Source: Burkholderia anthina (GTDB taxonomy: Bacteria; Pseudomonadota; Gammaproteobacteria; Burkholderiales; Burkholderiaceae). From it: 64,000 bases of DNA. The stretch covers positions 558,001 to 622,000 of the forward strand of contig NZ_LNJP01000004.1 in assembly GCF_001547525.1 (NCBI RefSeq), written 5' to 3'. The stretch's first letter is position 1. Each line of letters starts with the position of its first letter. This document shows positions 28,191 to 36,581 of this stretch, in pieces. Both the position numbers and the translations under genes were made by a program. A model generated the notes under the pieces. It ran no database searches and was not told the origin of the DNA. It saw only the letters and a list, made by a program, of their open reading frames with translations.

Positions 28191-29210
28191 TTAGCGCGGC
28201 GCTTCGTCGGCGCGCTTTCTGGTGCGCGCCCGCCGCTCGCTGCGCTCGGCGGCCGGGACGGTCTTGACGCCGCGCAACGGCGGCCGGCGCACGAGCGCTG
28301 CCATCTCGCGCCTCAGCGCGTCGAGTTCGTGGCTGCGCGCCGCGCCGGTCGCCAGTGCGCCGTCGAGTTGCCCCTGAAGCACGCCGCAGCGATGCAGCGC
28401 ATCGCCGAGTTGGGCCTGTAGCGCCGCCATTTCCTTTCGCTGCTGCGAGTCGCGTTGTTCCGCGCGCGATGTCGCTGCGTCGAGTTCCTTTTGCAATCGC
28501 GCGGCCGCGAGCCGCTCGCGATCGATTTCCTGAAGCGCCCGCTTCTCCGACGCGCGCAGCCGCTCTTCGGCGCGGCCGGCATCGTCGCGCAACCTGTCGA
28601 GCTGGGCGGTGAAATCCGCGCGGGCCTGCGCGAGCGCGCGGTCGCCCGCCGCGTTGTCGGCTTTCAGGCGCTCGATATCCGCTTGCAGCGCTTGCCGCGA
28701 TGCATCGTCCGCCGCCCTCGCCTGCTCGAGCTCCTGAATGCGAACCTGCGCGGCCAGCAAGGCTGCCGTGCGTTGCTCCAGCGCGGTTTCGGTGCGGGCC
28801 AGGTCGGCCCGCACCGTCGCGACTTCCGTTTGCGCCGCGGCCCGCTGGGCTTCGACTTCCGCGCGCAGCGCATCGAGCGCGGCGGCCGCGTCGGTACTCG
28901 ATCGATTCCACAACGCCGCGACGAGTTCGCCTGCCGCCGCCTGCAAGTCGGCCGGCAGGTCGGGATGCTCGATGCGCACGCGGCTCTTTTCCCGCAACTC
29001 GGCCCAGAACTCGCCGAGGACGGCCGTCGGCGTGCTCATGCTGCCCTTGCGAACGAGTTGATACAGGCGGTTCGCCGTCGGCGTGATACCGAAGCGAAAG
29101 AACAGCAGCGCACACACTTCGCGGTACAACTCGCGCGTTTTCGGGAAGGCGGCCTTGAGCCGCTCGATTTCGGCGGTCAGGCGGGGTTCGTCGGCAGCGA
29201 GATCGGACAT
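28191..29210 (-). CDS. KfrA-like DNA-binding protein with long coiled coil
   Basis: A 339-residue protein. Residues 1-115 match the KfrA N-terminal DNA-binding domain (helices around IERLKAAFPKTRELYREVCALLFFRFGITPTANRLYQLVRKGSMSTPTAVLGEFW in pieces); residues 120-310 are an almost continuous coiled coil rich in Ala, Glu, Arg and Gln; the C-terminus is basic. KfrA is known from IncP plasmids, where the alpha-helical tail helps partition and the N-terminus represses its own promoter. Chromosomal copies occur in beta-proteobacteria. The ATG at 29210 is preferred to a TTG at 29237. Two palindromes upstream are candidate autoregulatory sites. Confidence 0.85.
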   Translation of the reverse strand: MSDLAADEPRLTAEIERLKAAFPKTRELYREVCALLFFRFGITPTANRLYQLVRKGSMSTPTAVLGEFWAELREKSRVRIEHPDLPADLQAAAGELVAALWNRSSTDAAAALDALRAEVEAQRAAAQTEVATVRADLARTETALEQRTAALLAAQVRIQELEQARAADDASRQALQADIERLKADNAAGDRALAQARADFTAQLDRLRDDAGRAEERLRASEKRALQEIDRERLAAARLQKELDAATSRAEQRDSQQRKEMAALQAQLGDALHRCGVLQGQLDGALATGAARSHELDALRREMAALVRRPPLRGVKTVPAAERSERRARTRKRADEAPR

Positions 29211-29242
29211 GGCGGGTTTGGTCGAGAATTTCGTCAATAATA

Positions 29243-29257
29243 TAACGTAAACCGTTA
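29243..29257. promoter_or_regulatory. Inverted repeat TAACG-N5-CGTTA upstream of kfrA-like gene
   Basis: A perfect 5-base inverted repeat with 5-base spacer, 33 bases upstream of the start, in an AT-rich promoter stretch. A plausible KfrA operator. Confidence 0.45.
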
Positions 29258-29286
29258 AATATCCAATTAATCAAACGATGTAATTT

Positions 29287-29306
29287 GACATTATTTCTAT
29301 AATGTC
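29287..29306. promoter_or_regulatory. Inverted repeat GACATTAT-N4-ATAATGTC upstream of kfrA-like gene
   Basis: A perfect 8-base inverted repeat with a 4-base spacer, 77-96 bases upstream of the kfrA-like start and 145 bases upstream of the divergent CDF gene. Such symmetry by chance is unlikely; it could be bound by the KfrA-like protein or control both divergent genes. Confidence 0.5.
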
Positions 29307-29450
29307 GAGACCACATGAATCCAGGTGATTCATCTGGCGCGTCGGGAAGGCCGGATTCCTCTCGCGGCGCCTTCGTTCAGCGTGTCATCGGCGTGCCACC
29401 GCAGGCCGGTAACGTTCGAAGCCGTCCCCGATTCCGACAAGCGATCCGCC

Positions 29451-30116
29451 ATGCAGCGCCCGTCGCGCGCCACGCCCCACGTCTACGCGGCCACGTCCCG
29501 CGCCCTCGCCGTCAGCCTCGCGATCAACCTCCTGCTGCTCGCCGTCGAGACGGCGGCGGCATGGTCCGCGCATTCGTCGGGTTTGCTCGCGGACGTCGTG
29601 CATGCGGCGATCGATCTCGCGGCCGATGCGCTGATCCTCGTCGCCTGCCGGCTCGACGCGCGCCTGCCGCCGGCGCGCCGCCCGACCTACGAGCCGCTCG
29701 CGCTCGCGGGCCTTGGCGCGTTGCTGGCCGCGACCGGCGGGCGGATGATCTGGCATGCACTGACCGGGTTCGATACGCCGCCCGTCGTGCAGCCGGGCGC
29801 GACCGCATTCGCGCTGGTTGTCGTCATGCTCGCCGGCAAGGCCGTGCTGTCGTACTGGATGCTGCGCAAGGCGCGCGAGACCGGCTCCGCGCTGCTCGAG
29901 GCGAGCGGCTGGCACGTGCGAACCGATGCGCTGTCGTCGTTGCTCGCGGCGCTCGCGATGAGTGCGGCGCTGGTCGGCTTCGGCCGGCTCGACGATCTGG
30001 CCGCGCTCGCGATCGGCGCGCTCGTGATCCGCACGGGCGCCGGATTCATCCGGCGCGGCTGGACGCAGTGGCCGGCAGGGGCCGATTGGGCGAATCGCTC
30101 GACGCGCGGATCGTGA
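29451..30116 (+). CDS. Short CDF-family cation transporter lacking the cytoplasmic domain
   Basis: A 221-residue membrane protein with about six hydrophobic segments. It has the two-half metal site of the family: LLADVVHAAIDLAAD in segment 2 and HVRTDALSSLLAAL in segment 5 (FieF uses DxxxD and HxxxD at these places). It ends soon after the sixth segment (GAGFIRRGWTQWP), so the usual 80-90-residue C-terminal cytoplasmic domain is missing. It should export divalent metal such as zinc, iron or cobalt by proton antiport if functional. Divergent from the kfrA-like gene. The family is clear; activity of the short form is uncertain. Confidence 0.78.
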   Translation: MQRPSRATPHVYAATSRALAVSLAINLLLLAVETAAAWSAHSSGLLADVVHAAIDLAADALILVACRLDARLPPARRPTYEPLALAGLGALLAATGGRMIWHALTGFDTPPVVQPGATAFALVVVMLAGKAVLSYWMLRKARETGSALLEASGWHVRTDALSSLLAALAMSAALVGFGRLDDLAALAIGALVIRTGAGFIRRGWTQWPAGADWANRSTRGS

Positions 30117-30180
30117 ACGCCGCAGGTATCGCCTGACGGCCGATTCGTGCCGTTGCCTGCCCGATCGGGCTGCCTTTAAC

Positions 30181-30261
30181 AGGCTATCGTTTGTTTTTTG
30201 TCAATACAGGCTATCATTTGTATTTTTGCAATACATGCCATAGACTGTATTTTCCGATTAC
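30181..30261. repeat. Three 27-bp tandem imperfect repeats in the hipBA promoter
   Basis: Units at 30181-30207, 30208-30234 and 30235-30261, each beginning like AGGCTATCRTTTGT and ending CAATAC or GATTAC. The first two match at most positions, the third is diverged. An inverted copy of the unit core (ACAAACGATCGCC) follows at about 30259-30273. The array lies 33 bases upstream of hipB and is AT-rich; it most likely is a multi-site HipB operator. Confidence 0.6.
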
Positions 30262-30293
30262 AAACGATCGCCTGTCATCTCGCGGAGCGCCCG

Positions 30294-30701
30294 ATGGCCT
30301 TTCCTGTCCAGACCTTGACCCAGTTGCGTCCGATACTCGTCGGCTTCCGCAAATCCGCGGGGCTCACGCAGGCGCAACTGGCCGCGCGCCTCGGCATCAC
30401 CCAGCAATCCTATGCGCACCTCGAAGCCAACCCGTCGGCGGCCAGTATCGAACGGCTTTTGAAGGTGTTGAACGCGCTCGGCGTTCGCATGATGCTCAGC
30501 CTGGACGAACGGAATGCGCGGGCGGAAGCGGCCGATCCGGCTTCCGATGCCGAGCCGCCGGCGCGCCGCAAGCCGGCCGCGAGCAAGCGCGGCACCACGG
30601 CCGCGCAATCCCCGGCCGGGGCCGCGGCCGACGCGGCGCGGAAGCGCCCGGCAGCGACGACTCGGGCCAGGCCACGCGTGTCGAAGCGGGAGGACTGGTG
30701 A
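30294..30701 (+). CDS. hipB: HipB-like antitoxin and autorepressor
   Basis: A 135-residue protein with an HTH_3 domain at residues 8-70: LVGFRKSAGLTQAQLAARLGITQQSYAHLEANPSAA, as in E. coli HipB (88 residues). It differs by an extended Ala/Pro/Lys/Arg-rich tail (about residues 75-130) before ending in REDW. E. coli HipB also ends in a Trp (LEW), reported as a Lon degradation signal, so the terminal Trp may be kept for the same purpose. Binds and neutralises HipA and represses the operon. A CGGAG ribosome site precedes the ATG; the stop lies 2 bases before the hipA start codon. Confidence 0.88.
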   Translation: MAFPVQTLTQLRPILVGFRKSAGLTQAQLAARLGITQQSYAHLEANPSAASIERLLKVLNALGVRMMLSLDERNARAEAADPASDAEPPARRKPAASKRGTTAAQSPAGAAADAARKRPAATTRARPRVSKREDW

Positions 30702-30703
30702 CG

Positions 30704-32044
30704 ATGGCCGCACGCGCCCGCCATGATCGGCTCGACCTGTGGATGAACGGCATTCCAGTCGGCTATTGGGAAATCCGGCGCGGGGTCGAGCGTCTCGTGT
30801 ACCTGCCGGACTGGCTCGACGATCCCCAGGGCCGGCCACTGTCGCTGTCGCTGCCCTTTACGCCCGGCAACCAGCCGCACCAGGGCGCGATCGTGGCCGA
30901 CTACTTCGACAACCTGCTGCCCGACAGCGAGCCGATCCGCCGCCGCATCGCGCAGCGTTATCGGCTCGGATCGACGGCGCCGTTCGAGTTGCTCGCATCG
31001 ATCGGCCGCGATTGCGTCGGCGCGATCCAGATGCTGCCGCCCGGCGAGACGCCCGCCGATCTCGAGGCGATCGAAGGCGCGACGCTCGACGATGCAGCCG
31101 TTGCCGACGTGCTGCGCCACGCGACCGCCGCGCCGCTGCCCGGCCACGCGGAGCCGGAAAGCGACCTGCGCCTGTCGATTGCCGGCGCGCAGGAAAAAAC
31201 CGCGCTGCTGCGTCAGGGAAACCGCTGGCTGCGTCCGTCGGGCAGCACGCCGACGACCCATATCTTCAAGCTGCCGCTCGGGCGCGTCGGCAACATGCAG
31301 GCCGACATGCGCACCTCCGTCGAAAACGAATGGCTGTGTTCGAAGCTCGTCGCCGCGTACGGCCTGTCGGTCGCGCCGTGCGAGATCGGCCGGTTCGACG
31401 ACCAGAAGGCGCTGATCGTCGAGCGCTTCGACCGGCGTCCGTCGCGCGACGGCTCGTGGATCCTGCGACTGCCGCAGGAGGACATGTGCCAGGCGACCGG
31501 CACGCCGTCGGGGGCGAAATACGAATCGGACGGCGGCCCCGGCATCGAGACGATCATGGGCATCCTCGCGAATTCGGCCGATGCGGCCCGCGACCGGATG
31601 AATTTCTTCGTCGCCCAGCTCGTGTTCTGGGTGCTGGCCGCGATCGACGGCCACGCGAAGAACTTCAGCATCGCGCACCTGGCCGGCAATGCGTATCGCA
31701 GCACGCCGCTGTACGACGTGCTGTCCGCGCATCCGATCATCGGTACGCGCCGCAACCAGATTCCGCCGCGCCGCGCACGCCTCGCGATGGCCGTCTGCGG
31801 GAAGAACCGGCATTACGTGATCGGTGAAGTCCAGCCGCGCCACTGGATCGCGCAGGGCCGGCGCGTCGGCCTGACCGAAGACGACGTGCGCGCCGCGATG
31901 GCGGCCGTCGCCGCCCGCACGGAACCCGCGATTGCCGAAGCCGCCGCGCAGATCCCGGCGGATTTTCCGGCGGACGTCGCGGATGCGATTTTCGCCGGCA
32001 TGCGTCGGCACAGCCGCAAGCTCGCAACGGCCGATTCTGCGTGA
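30704..32044 (+). CDS. hipA: HipA-family serine/threonine kinase toxin
   Basis: A 446-residue kinase closely resembling E. coli HipA. Motifs are intact: RLSIAGAQEKTALL (the Ser equivalent to autophosphorylated S150), PTTHIFKLPLG (ATP-binding Lys), LRLPQEDMCQ, KYESDGGPGI, the catalytic loop DGHAKNFSIAH and the metal-binding LYDVLSAHP. E. coli HipA phosphorylates glutamyl-tRNA synthetase, slows translation and promotes persistence. GTG at 30698 is a possible alternative start, but ATG at 30704 has the better spacing from GGAGGA. Neighbour hipB is the antitoxin. No damage seen; the module should be functional. Confidence 0.92.
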   Translation: MAARARHDRLDLWMNGIPVGYWEIRRGVERLVYLPDWLDDPQGRPLSLSLPFTPGNQPHQGAIVADYFDNLLPDSEPIRRRIAQRYRLGSTAPFELLASIGRDCVGAIQMLPPGETPADLEAIEGATLDDAAVADVLRHATAAPLPGHAEPESDLRLSIAGAQEKTALLRQGNRWLRPSGSTPTTHIFKLPLGRVGNMQADMRTSVENEWLCSKLVAAYGLSVAPCEIGRFDDQKALIVERFDRRPSRDGSWILRLPQEDMCQATGTPSGAKYESDGGPGIETIMGILANSADAARDRMNFFVAQLVFWVLAAIDGHAKNFSIAHLAGNAYRSTPLYDVLSAHPIIGTRRNQIPPRRARLAMAVCGKNRHYVIGEVQPRHWIAQGRRVGLTEDDVRAAMAAVAARTEPAIAEAAAQIPADFPADVADAIFAGMRRHSRKLATADSA

Positions 32045-32201
32045 CGAACCGACGGGCCGCGACGGGCTGTCGGCCTTCGCGTCAACACGTCAGCCCTGGA
32101 TCGACGGGCAGCCCCGACGGAACCGAAGCCGTGACGCCGTCGGCGATACGGCATCGAGCGCCCCGCGCCGAACCGCGCGCCGGCCGCCGGCGCTTGATCG
32201 T

Positions 32202-33329
32202 TCAGCCCGCGTCGCGCGCGCGGGCGAGTGCCGCGAGGTTGCCCTCGCCGAACCCGTGATGCCCCTTGCGCTGCACGATCTCGAAGAAGATCTCGCCGGG
32301 CCGGCGCTTGACGAAGGTCTGGAAGAACAGCCTCGGCACGCCGTCGCGGCCGATCTCGCCGTCGACCAGCACCGCGCGGCGGCGCAGCGCATCGAGATCG
32401 ACGCCGTGCCCGGGCAGCCGCGCATCGACGTCGTCGTAATAGCGTGCGGGCGGCTCGATGAACTCGACGCCGTTCGCACGCAGCGCATCGACGCACGACA
32501 GGATGTCGTCGGTCGCCAGTGCGACGTGCTGGACGCCCTCGCCCGGATGGTCGGGCAGGTACGCATGCATCAGCTCGGTGCGCCGCGTGCCTTCCTCGTA
32601 CACGGGAATCCGCACCGCGCCGCACGGCGACACCATCACGCGCGATTCCTCCGACACATGCCAATGCGCGTCGATCTGGTGGATCTCGCGAAAATGCAGC
32701 AGGTCGTGGTAGAAATCGAGCCACTCCTGCATGCGGCCCGCGCCGACGGTTTGCGTGAAGTGGTCGACCTGCTGCAGGCCGACGCCGGCGCAATCGAGGT
32801 CGGTATGGGCGGTCGCGATGTCGATCGGCCGGAAATCGATGTCGAAGATCGAGATGTCGCCGACGCCGCCGCGCTGGCCGTCCCGCCCGCGCCAGCGGTC
32901 GACGAAATACAGGTGCGAATCGCCGATGCCCTGGATCGCCGGAATCTTGAGTTCGCCGACGCCGACCTTTTCGCCCTCGAACGCCCAGGCACCGAGCTGG
33001 ATCGCGCGCTCGAACGCGCGCCGGGCGTTCGCCACGCGCAACCCGATCGCGCAGACGCCCATCCCGTATTCCTCCGCATAGCGCGCGGCGAACGAATCGG
33101 GCTCGGCGTTGATGAGGAAATGCATCTGCCCCTGCCGATACAGCGTGACGTTCTTGCTGACGTGGCGCGCGATCGCCTTGAATCCGAGCTGCTCGAAGCG
33201 TTGCGCGAGTGCGTCTGGCACGGGCGCCGCGAATTCGACGAATTCGAGGCCGGCCATCCCGAGCGGATTGGCGGCCGGATCGGCGACGGGCGGCGTATCG
33301 CTGGACAGGGGGTGGGAATTGCCGGGCAT
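32202..33329 (-). CDS. hpd: 4-hydroxyphenylpyruvate dioxygenase
   Basis: A 375-residue non-haem iron enzyme that converts 4-hydroxyphenylpyruvate to homogentisate in tyrosine breakdown. The iron ligands are visible: His in LQQVDHFTQTV, His in GVQHVALATDD and Glu in GEIFFEIVQRKGHHGFGEGN, the last also being the family C-terminal signature. FYHDLLHFREIHQID and RIPVYEEG are further family blocks. Start MPGNSHPLSS is supported by a GGAG site 7 bases upstream. Divergent from an MHS-family transporter 357 bases away, which may import the aromatic substrate. Similarity is also possible to 4-hydroxymandelate synthase, but the length and C-terminus favour HPPD. Confidence 0.88.
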   Translation of the reverse strand: MPGNSHPLSSDTPPVADPAANPLGMAGLEFVEFAAPVPDALAQRFEQLGFKAIARHVSKNVTLYRQGQMHFLINAEPDSFAARYAEEYGMGVCAIGLRVANARRAFERAIQLGAWAFEGEKVGVGELKIPAIQGIGDSHLYFVDRWRGRDGQRGGVGDISIFDIDFRPIDIATAHTDLDCAGVGLQQVDHFTQTVGAGRMQEWLDFYHDLLHFREIHQIDAHWHVSEESRVMVSPCGAVRIPVYEEGTRRTELMHAYLPDHPGEGVQHVALATDDILSCVDALRANGVEFIEPPARYYDDVDARLPGHGVDLDALRRRAVLVDGEIGRDGVPRLFFQTFVKRRPGEIFFEIVQRKGHHGFGEGNLAALARARDAG

Positions 33330-33685
33330 TCCAGTCTCCGGGGACATGCGTCGATGGGGTAGCGTGCCTGTCGCGCGCGGCAGGCGCGGCCGAGGTGGCG
33401 GCCGCACGTGCGCCCGGACGGGCGAGTTGTCGATGCTGCAGATTTTAACCAGATCGTTCACGGCGGCACACCCCGGCCGAACGGGATATCGTCGCGCCGC
33501 CTAGTGCAAACCCGAAAATCGTTCGATAATCGCACGGACTTGAACGATAACCGCGCAATTTATCCGATTGGCCGATTGCCGCCGTGCGGCGCGCGCCCTA
33601 TTCTCCGTTCACTCATCGACTTCAATGCAGCATCGGACGCGGCGCCGCCACGATTCCACGATGCGCCGTGCCAGGAGACATCGCC
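33330..33685. promoter_or_regulatory. Divergent promoter region of hpd and MHS transporter, with CGATAAYCGC direct repeats
   Basis: About 355 bases without a gene. At 33524-33533 (CGATAATCGC) and 33545-33554 (CGATAACCGC) there is a direct repeat with 21-base spacing, that is two helical turns. The first copy is identical to a sequence 41 bases upstream of the IclR gene (37324-37333). GATAAT within it could instead be a -10 element. Confidence 0.4.
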
Positions 33686-34993
33686 ATGACCCCCACCTTC
33701 GACACGCTCGACGCCGCCGCCGGCGCCCGTGCGCGCAACCAGGCCCGCAAGGCCGCGATCGGCAGCTTCGTCGGCGCCGTCGTCGACTGGTACGACTTCC
33801 TGCTGTACGGGATCGTCGCCGCGCTGGTGTTCAATTCGGAGTTCTTCCCGAAAGTCAGCCCGACGATGGGCACGCTCGCGGCGTTCGCCACCTTCGGCGT
33901 CGGCTTCCTGTTCCGGCCGCTCGGCGGCATCGTGTTCGGCCATTACGGCGACCGGCTCGGCCGCAAGCGGATGCTCGTGCTGACCGTGATGCTGATGGGG
34001 CTGTCGACCGTCGCGATCGGCCTGCTGCCGACGTTCTCGACGATCGGCTGGTGGGCGCCCGTGCTGCTGGTGCTGATGCGCGCGATCCAGGGTTTCGCGG
34101 TCGGCGGCGAATGGGGCGGCGCGGCGCTGATGGCCGTCGAGAGCGCGCCGAAGCAGAAGAAGGCGTTCTACAGCAGCGGCGTGCAGGTCGGCTACGGCGT
34201 CGGGCTCGTGCTGGCCACGGGCATCGTATCGATCCTGAGCCATACGCTAGGCGAGGCCGCGTTCAAGTCGTGGGGCTGGCGCCTGCCGTTCGTGTTCAGC
34301 ATCGTGCTGGTGCTGATCGGGCTGTGGGTGCGCAAGAACATGGACGAATCGCAGGAATTCGTCGAGAAGGTCGAGCACGGCAACCGCAAGCTGCGCCTGC
34401 CGGTGCTGGAAGCGCTGACGCGCCACCCGAAGGCGTTCCTGCTGATCGTCGCGCTGCGGCTCGCCGAACTGTTCACGATGTACATCGTCACCGCGTTCGC
34501 GCTCAGTTATTCGACGACGAACCTCGGCATGTCGCGCGACCTGTTCCTGAACATCGGCCTGCTGGTGGGCGCGGTGAGCTGCGTGACGATCCCCTGCTTC
34601 GCGTGGCTGGCCGATCGCTACGGCCTGCGCCGCATCTATCTGATCGGCGCGCTGATCGGCGTTGCGTCCGCGGTGCCGTTCTTCCTCGCACTGGAAGCGC
34701 GGTCGATCGCGTGGATCGTGATCTTCTCGATCCTGCTGGCGAACGCCGCGCACGACATGGTCGTGAGCGTCCAGCAACCGCTGTTCACCGAGCTGTTCGG
34801 CGCCGAGTACCGCTACAGCGGCGCGGGCGTCGGCTACCAGTTCGCGAGCGTCGTCGGCGGCGGGTTCACGCCGTTCATCGCGGTCGGCCTCGTCAGCGTG
34901 GCCGGCGGTTCGTGGCACCTCGTCGCCGGCTATCTGGCGGCCGGCTGCCTGATCTCGCTGGTGGTCGCCGCGCGGATGCGGGCGGCGCAATGA
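33686..34993 (+). CDS. MFS transporter, metabolite:H+ symporter (MHS) family
   Basis: A 435-residue permease with 12 predicted membrane segments. It shows the MHS signatures: IGSFVGAVVDWYDFLLYGI in segment 1, GGIVFGHYGDRLGRKRMLVLTV between segments 2 and 3, IQGFAVGGEWGGAALMAVESAP, and the long cytoplasmic loop after segment 6. MHS proteins import organic acids such as shikimate, ketoglutarate, proline/betaine or aromatic acids. An AGGAG site lies 9 bases upstream. Because it faces hpd across a shared promoter region, uptake of an aromatic keto acid or related compound is a fair guess, not shown. Confidence 0.88.
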   Translation: MTPTFDTLDAAAGARARNQARKAAIGSFVGAVVDWYDFLLYGIVAALVFNSEFFPKVSPTMGTLAAFATFGVGFLFRPLGGIVFGHYGDRLGRKRMLVLTVMLMGLSTVAIGLLPTFSTIGWWAPVLLVLMRAIQGFAVGGEWGGAALMAVESAPKQKKAFYSSGVQVGYGVGLVLATGIVSILSHTLGEAAFKSWGWRLPFVFSIVLVLIGLWVRKNMDESQEFVEKVEHGNRKLRLPVLEALTRHPKAFLLIVALRLAELFTMYIVTAFALSYSTTNLGMSRDLFLNIGLLVGAVSCVTIPCFAWLADRYGLRRIYLIGALIGVASAVPFFLALEARSIAWIVIFSILLANAAHDMVVSVQQPLFTELFGAEYRYSGAGVGYQFASVVGGGFTPFIAVGLVSVAGGSWHLVAGYLAAGCLISLVVAARMRAAQ

Positions 34994-35003
34994 CGCGATG
35001 AGC

Positions 35004-35036
35004 GCGTGGCCGGTCGCCCTCCGCGGTCGGCCACGC
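35004..35036 (+). terminator. Stem-loop after MHS transporter
   Basis: Nine-base inverted repeat GCGTGGCCG/CGGCCACGC with a 15-base loop starting 11 bases after the transporter stop. No T tract follows, so it may be an mRNA 3' stabilising hairpin rather than a true terminator. Confidence 0.35.
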
Positions 35037-35209
35037 GGCTGGTCATTCGGCCATGCCGGCCGGCATTCGACCTGCTGCATCACGGGCGCGACGTCAAACA
35101 CTGTCAGTTACGTGCGCCGATTCCCCTTTTCCCCTGCGAACATTCCACGCCGCGTGCCGACCAATGGCATCATATGGGCCTACGTCAGTCACCGATACGC
35201 CCCCATATC

Positions 35210-36511
35210 ATGTCGAATCTCATCGTCCACGGCGGCACTCCGCTGCGCGGGGACATCAAGCCGTCCGCGAACAAGAACGCCGTCCTGCCGATTCTGTGCG
35301 CCACCCTGTTAACCGATCAGCCGCTGCGCCTCGTCGGCGTGCCCGACATCACCGACGTGCGCAAGATCCTCGACATCTTCCGCACGCTCGGCAGCGACGT
35401 GTCGGTCGATTTCACGACGGGTCTGCTCGAGCTTCACCATCGCAACACGACGTTCGATCCGGCCGTCCATCGGCTGCCCGAGGCGATGCGTTCGTCGATC
35501 ATGCTGATTCCGCCGCTGCTCGCGCGCTTCGGCGTCGCGCGCCTCGAGAACGACGTGAAAGGCTGCACGCTCGGCGTGCGCGAGATCGATCCGCACGTCG
35601 AGGTGTTCGAGCGGTTCGGCGCGCACATCGAACGCACGCCCGATTCGCTGATCGTCCGTACCGACGGCCCGCTGACGGCCAACGATCACTGGCTCGACTA
35701 CGCGTCGGTGACGACCACCGAGAACTTCGCGCTGTGCGCGACGGCCGCGAACGGCACGTCGACGCTGATGAACGCGGCATCCGAGCCGCACGTGCAGGAG
35801 TTTTGCCAGTTCCTCGCGATGATCGGCGTCGCGATCGAGGGGATCGGCACGTCGCGGCTGTGCGTGACGGGCGGCGGCAAGCTCGGCGGCGGCGAGTTCC
35901 GCTTCGCCGAGGATTTCCACGAGATCGCGACGTTCCTCGCGCTCGGCGCGATCACGGGCGGCGACATCACGGTGCGCAACTCGTCGCCCGAGCATTTCCC
36001 GCTGATCGACCGCACGTTCGCGAAGTTCGGCGTCACCGTCACGCACCGCGACGGCTGGTCGCGCGCGGAGCGCGACGGCCCGCTGCGCGTGCGCCGGCCG
36101 TTCACGCAGAACATCCTGACCAAGGTCGAGGCCGCGCCGTGGCCGTACCTGCCGGTCGACCTGCTGCCGATCTTCATCGCGCTCGGCGTGCGCGCGGAAG
36201 GCAGCGCGATGTTCTGGAACAAGGTCTACGACGGCGCGCTCGGCTGGTCCGGCGAACTGTCGAAGTTCGGCGCGCACGTGCTGCTGTCCGATCCGCACCG
36301 GCTGATCACGTTCGGCGGGCTGCAACTGACGCCGGCGCGCGTCGAGAGCCCGTACATCATTCGCGTCGCGATCGCGCTGCTGATGGTGGCCGCGAGCATC
36401 GAAGGCCGCTCGGAAATCATGAACGCGCTGCCGATTCGCCGCGCGCATCCGCATTTCGTCGAGAACCTGCGTTCGGTCGGTGCGAACGTCGAGTGGACGA
36501 GCAGCGAGTAA
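35210..36511 (+). CDS. UDP-N-acetylglucosamine 1-carboxyvinyltransferase paralogue (MurA-like)
   Basis: A 433-residue EPSP-synthase-fold enzyme. Key MurA residues are kept: K22 and N23 in ANKNAVLPIL, the catalytic and fosfomycin-reactive Cys at 120 in VKGCTLGVREID with R125, and the Asp in PYLPVDLLPIF. The C-terminal RGY motif of E. coli MurA is changed to RRAHPHF. MurA makes the first committed step of peptidoglycan synthesis in the cytoplasm; a core murA normally sits in another locus (with hisG or divIVA-type neighbours), so this is probably a second, diverged copy. No cell-wall genes adjoin. A different carboxyvinyl transfer substrate cannot be excluded. Confidence 0.85.
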   Translation: MSNLIVHGGTPLRGDIKPSANKNAVLPILCATLLTDQPLRLVGVPDITDVRKILDIFRTLGSDVSVDFTTGLLELHHRNTTFDPAVHRLPEAMRSSIMLIPPLLARFGVARLENDVKGCTLGVREIDPHVEVFERFGAHIERTPDSLIVRTDGPLTANDHWLDYASVTTTENFALCATAANGTSTLMNAASEPHVQEFCQFLAMIGVAIEGIGTSRLCVTGGGKLGGGEFRFAEDFHEIATFLALGAITGGDITVRNSSPEHFPLIDRTFAKFGVTVTHRDGWSRAERDGPLRVRRPFTQNILTKVEAAPWPYLPVDLLPIFIALGVRAEGSAMFWNKVYDGALGWSGELSKFGAHVLLSDPHRLITFGGLQLTPARVESPYIIRVAIALLMVAASIEGRSEIMNALPIRRAHPHFVENLRSVGANVEWTSSE

Positions 36512-36581
36512 GGTCATGACGGATGCGGCGCGCGCAACGGCCGCGTCGCATCCGGTTGCTGCTTTTCCCGTTCGCCGGTCT

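Noticed and set aside
29285-29306. TTGACA...TATAAT promoter near the kfrA-like gene
   Set aside because: The two hexamer-like words are only about 7 bases apart, not 16-18; the sequence is better explained as the GACATTAT/ATAATGTC palindrome.
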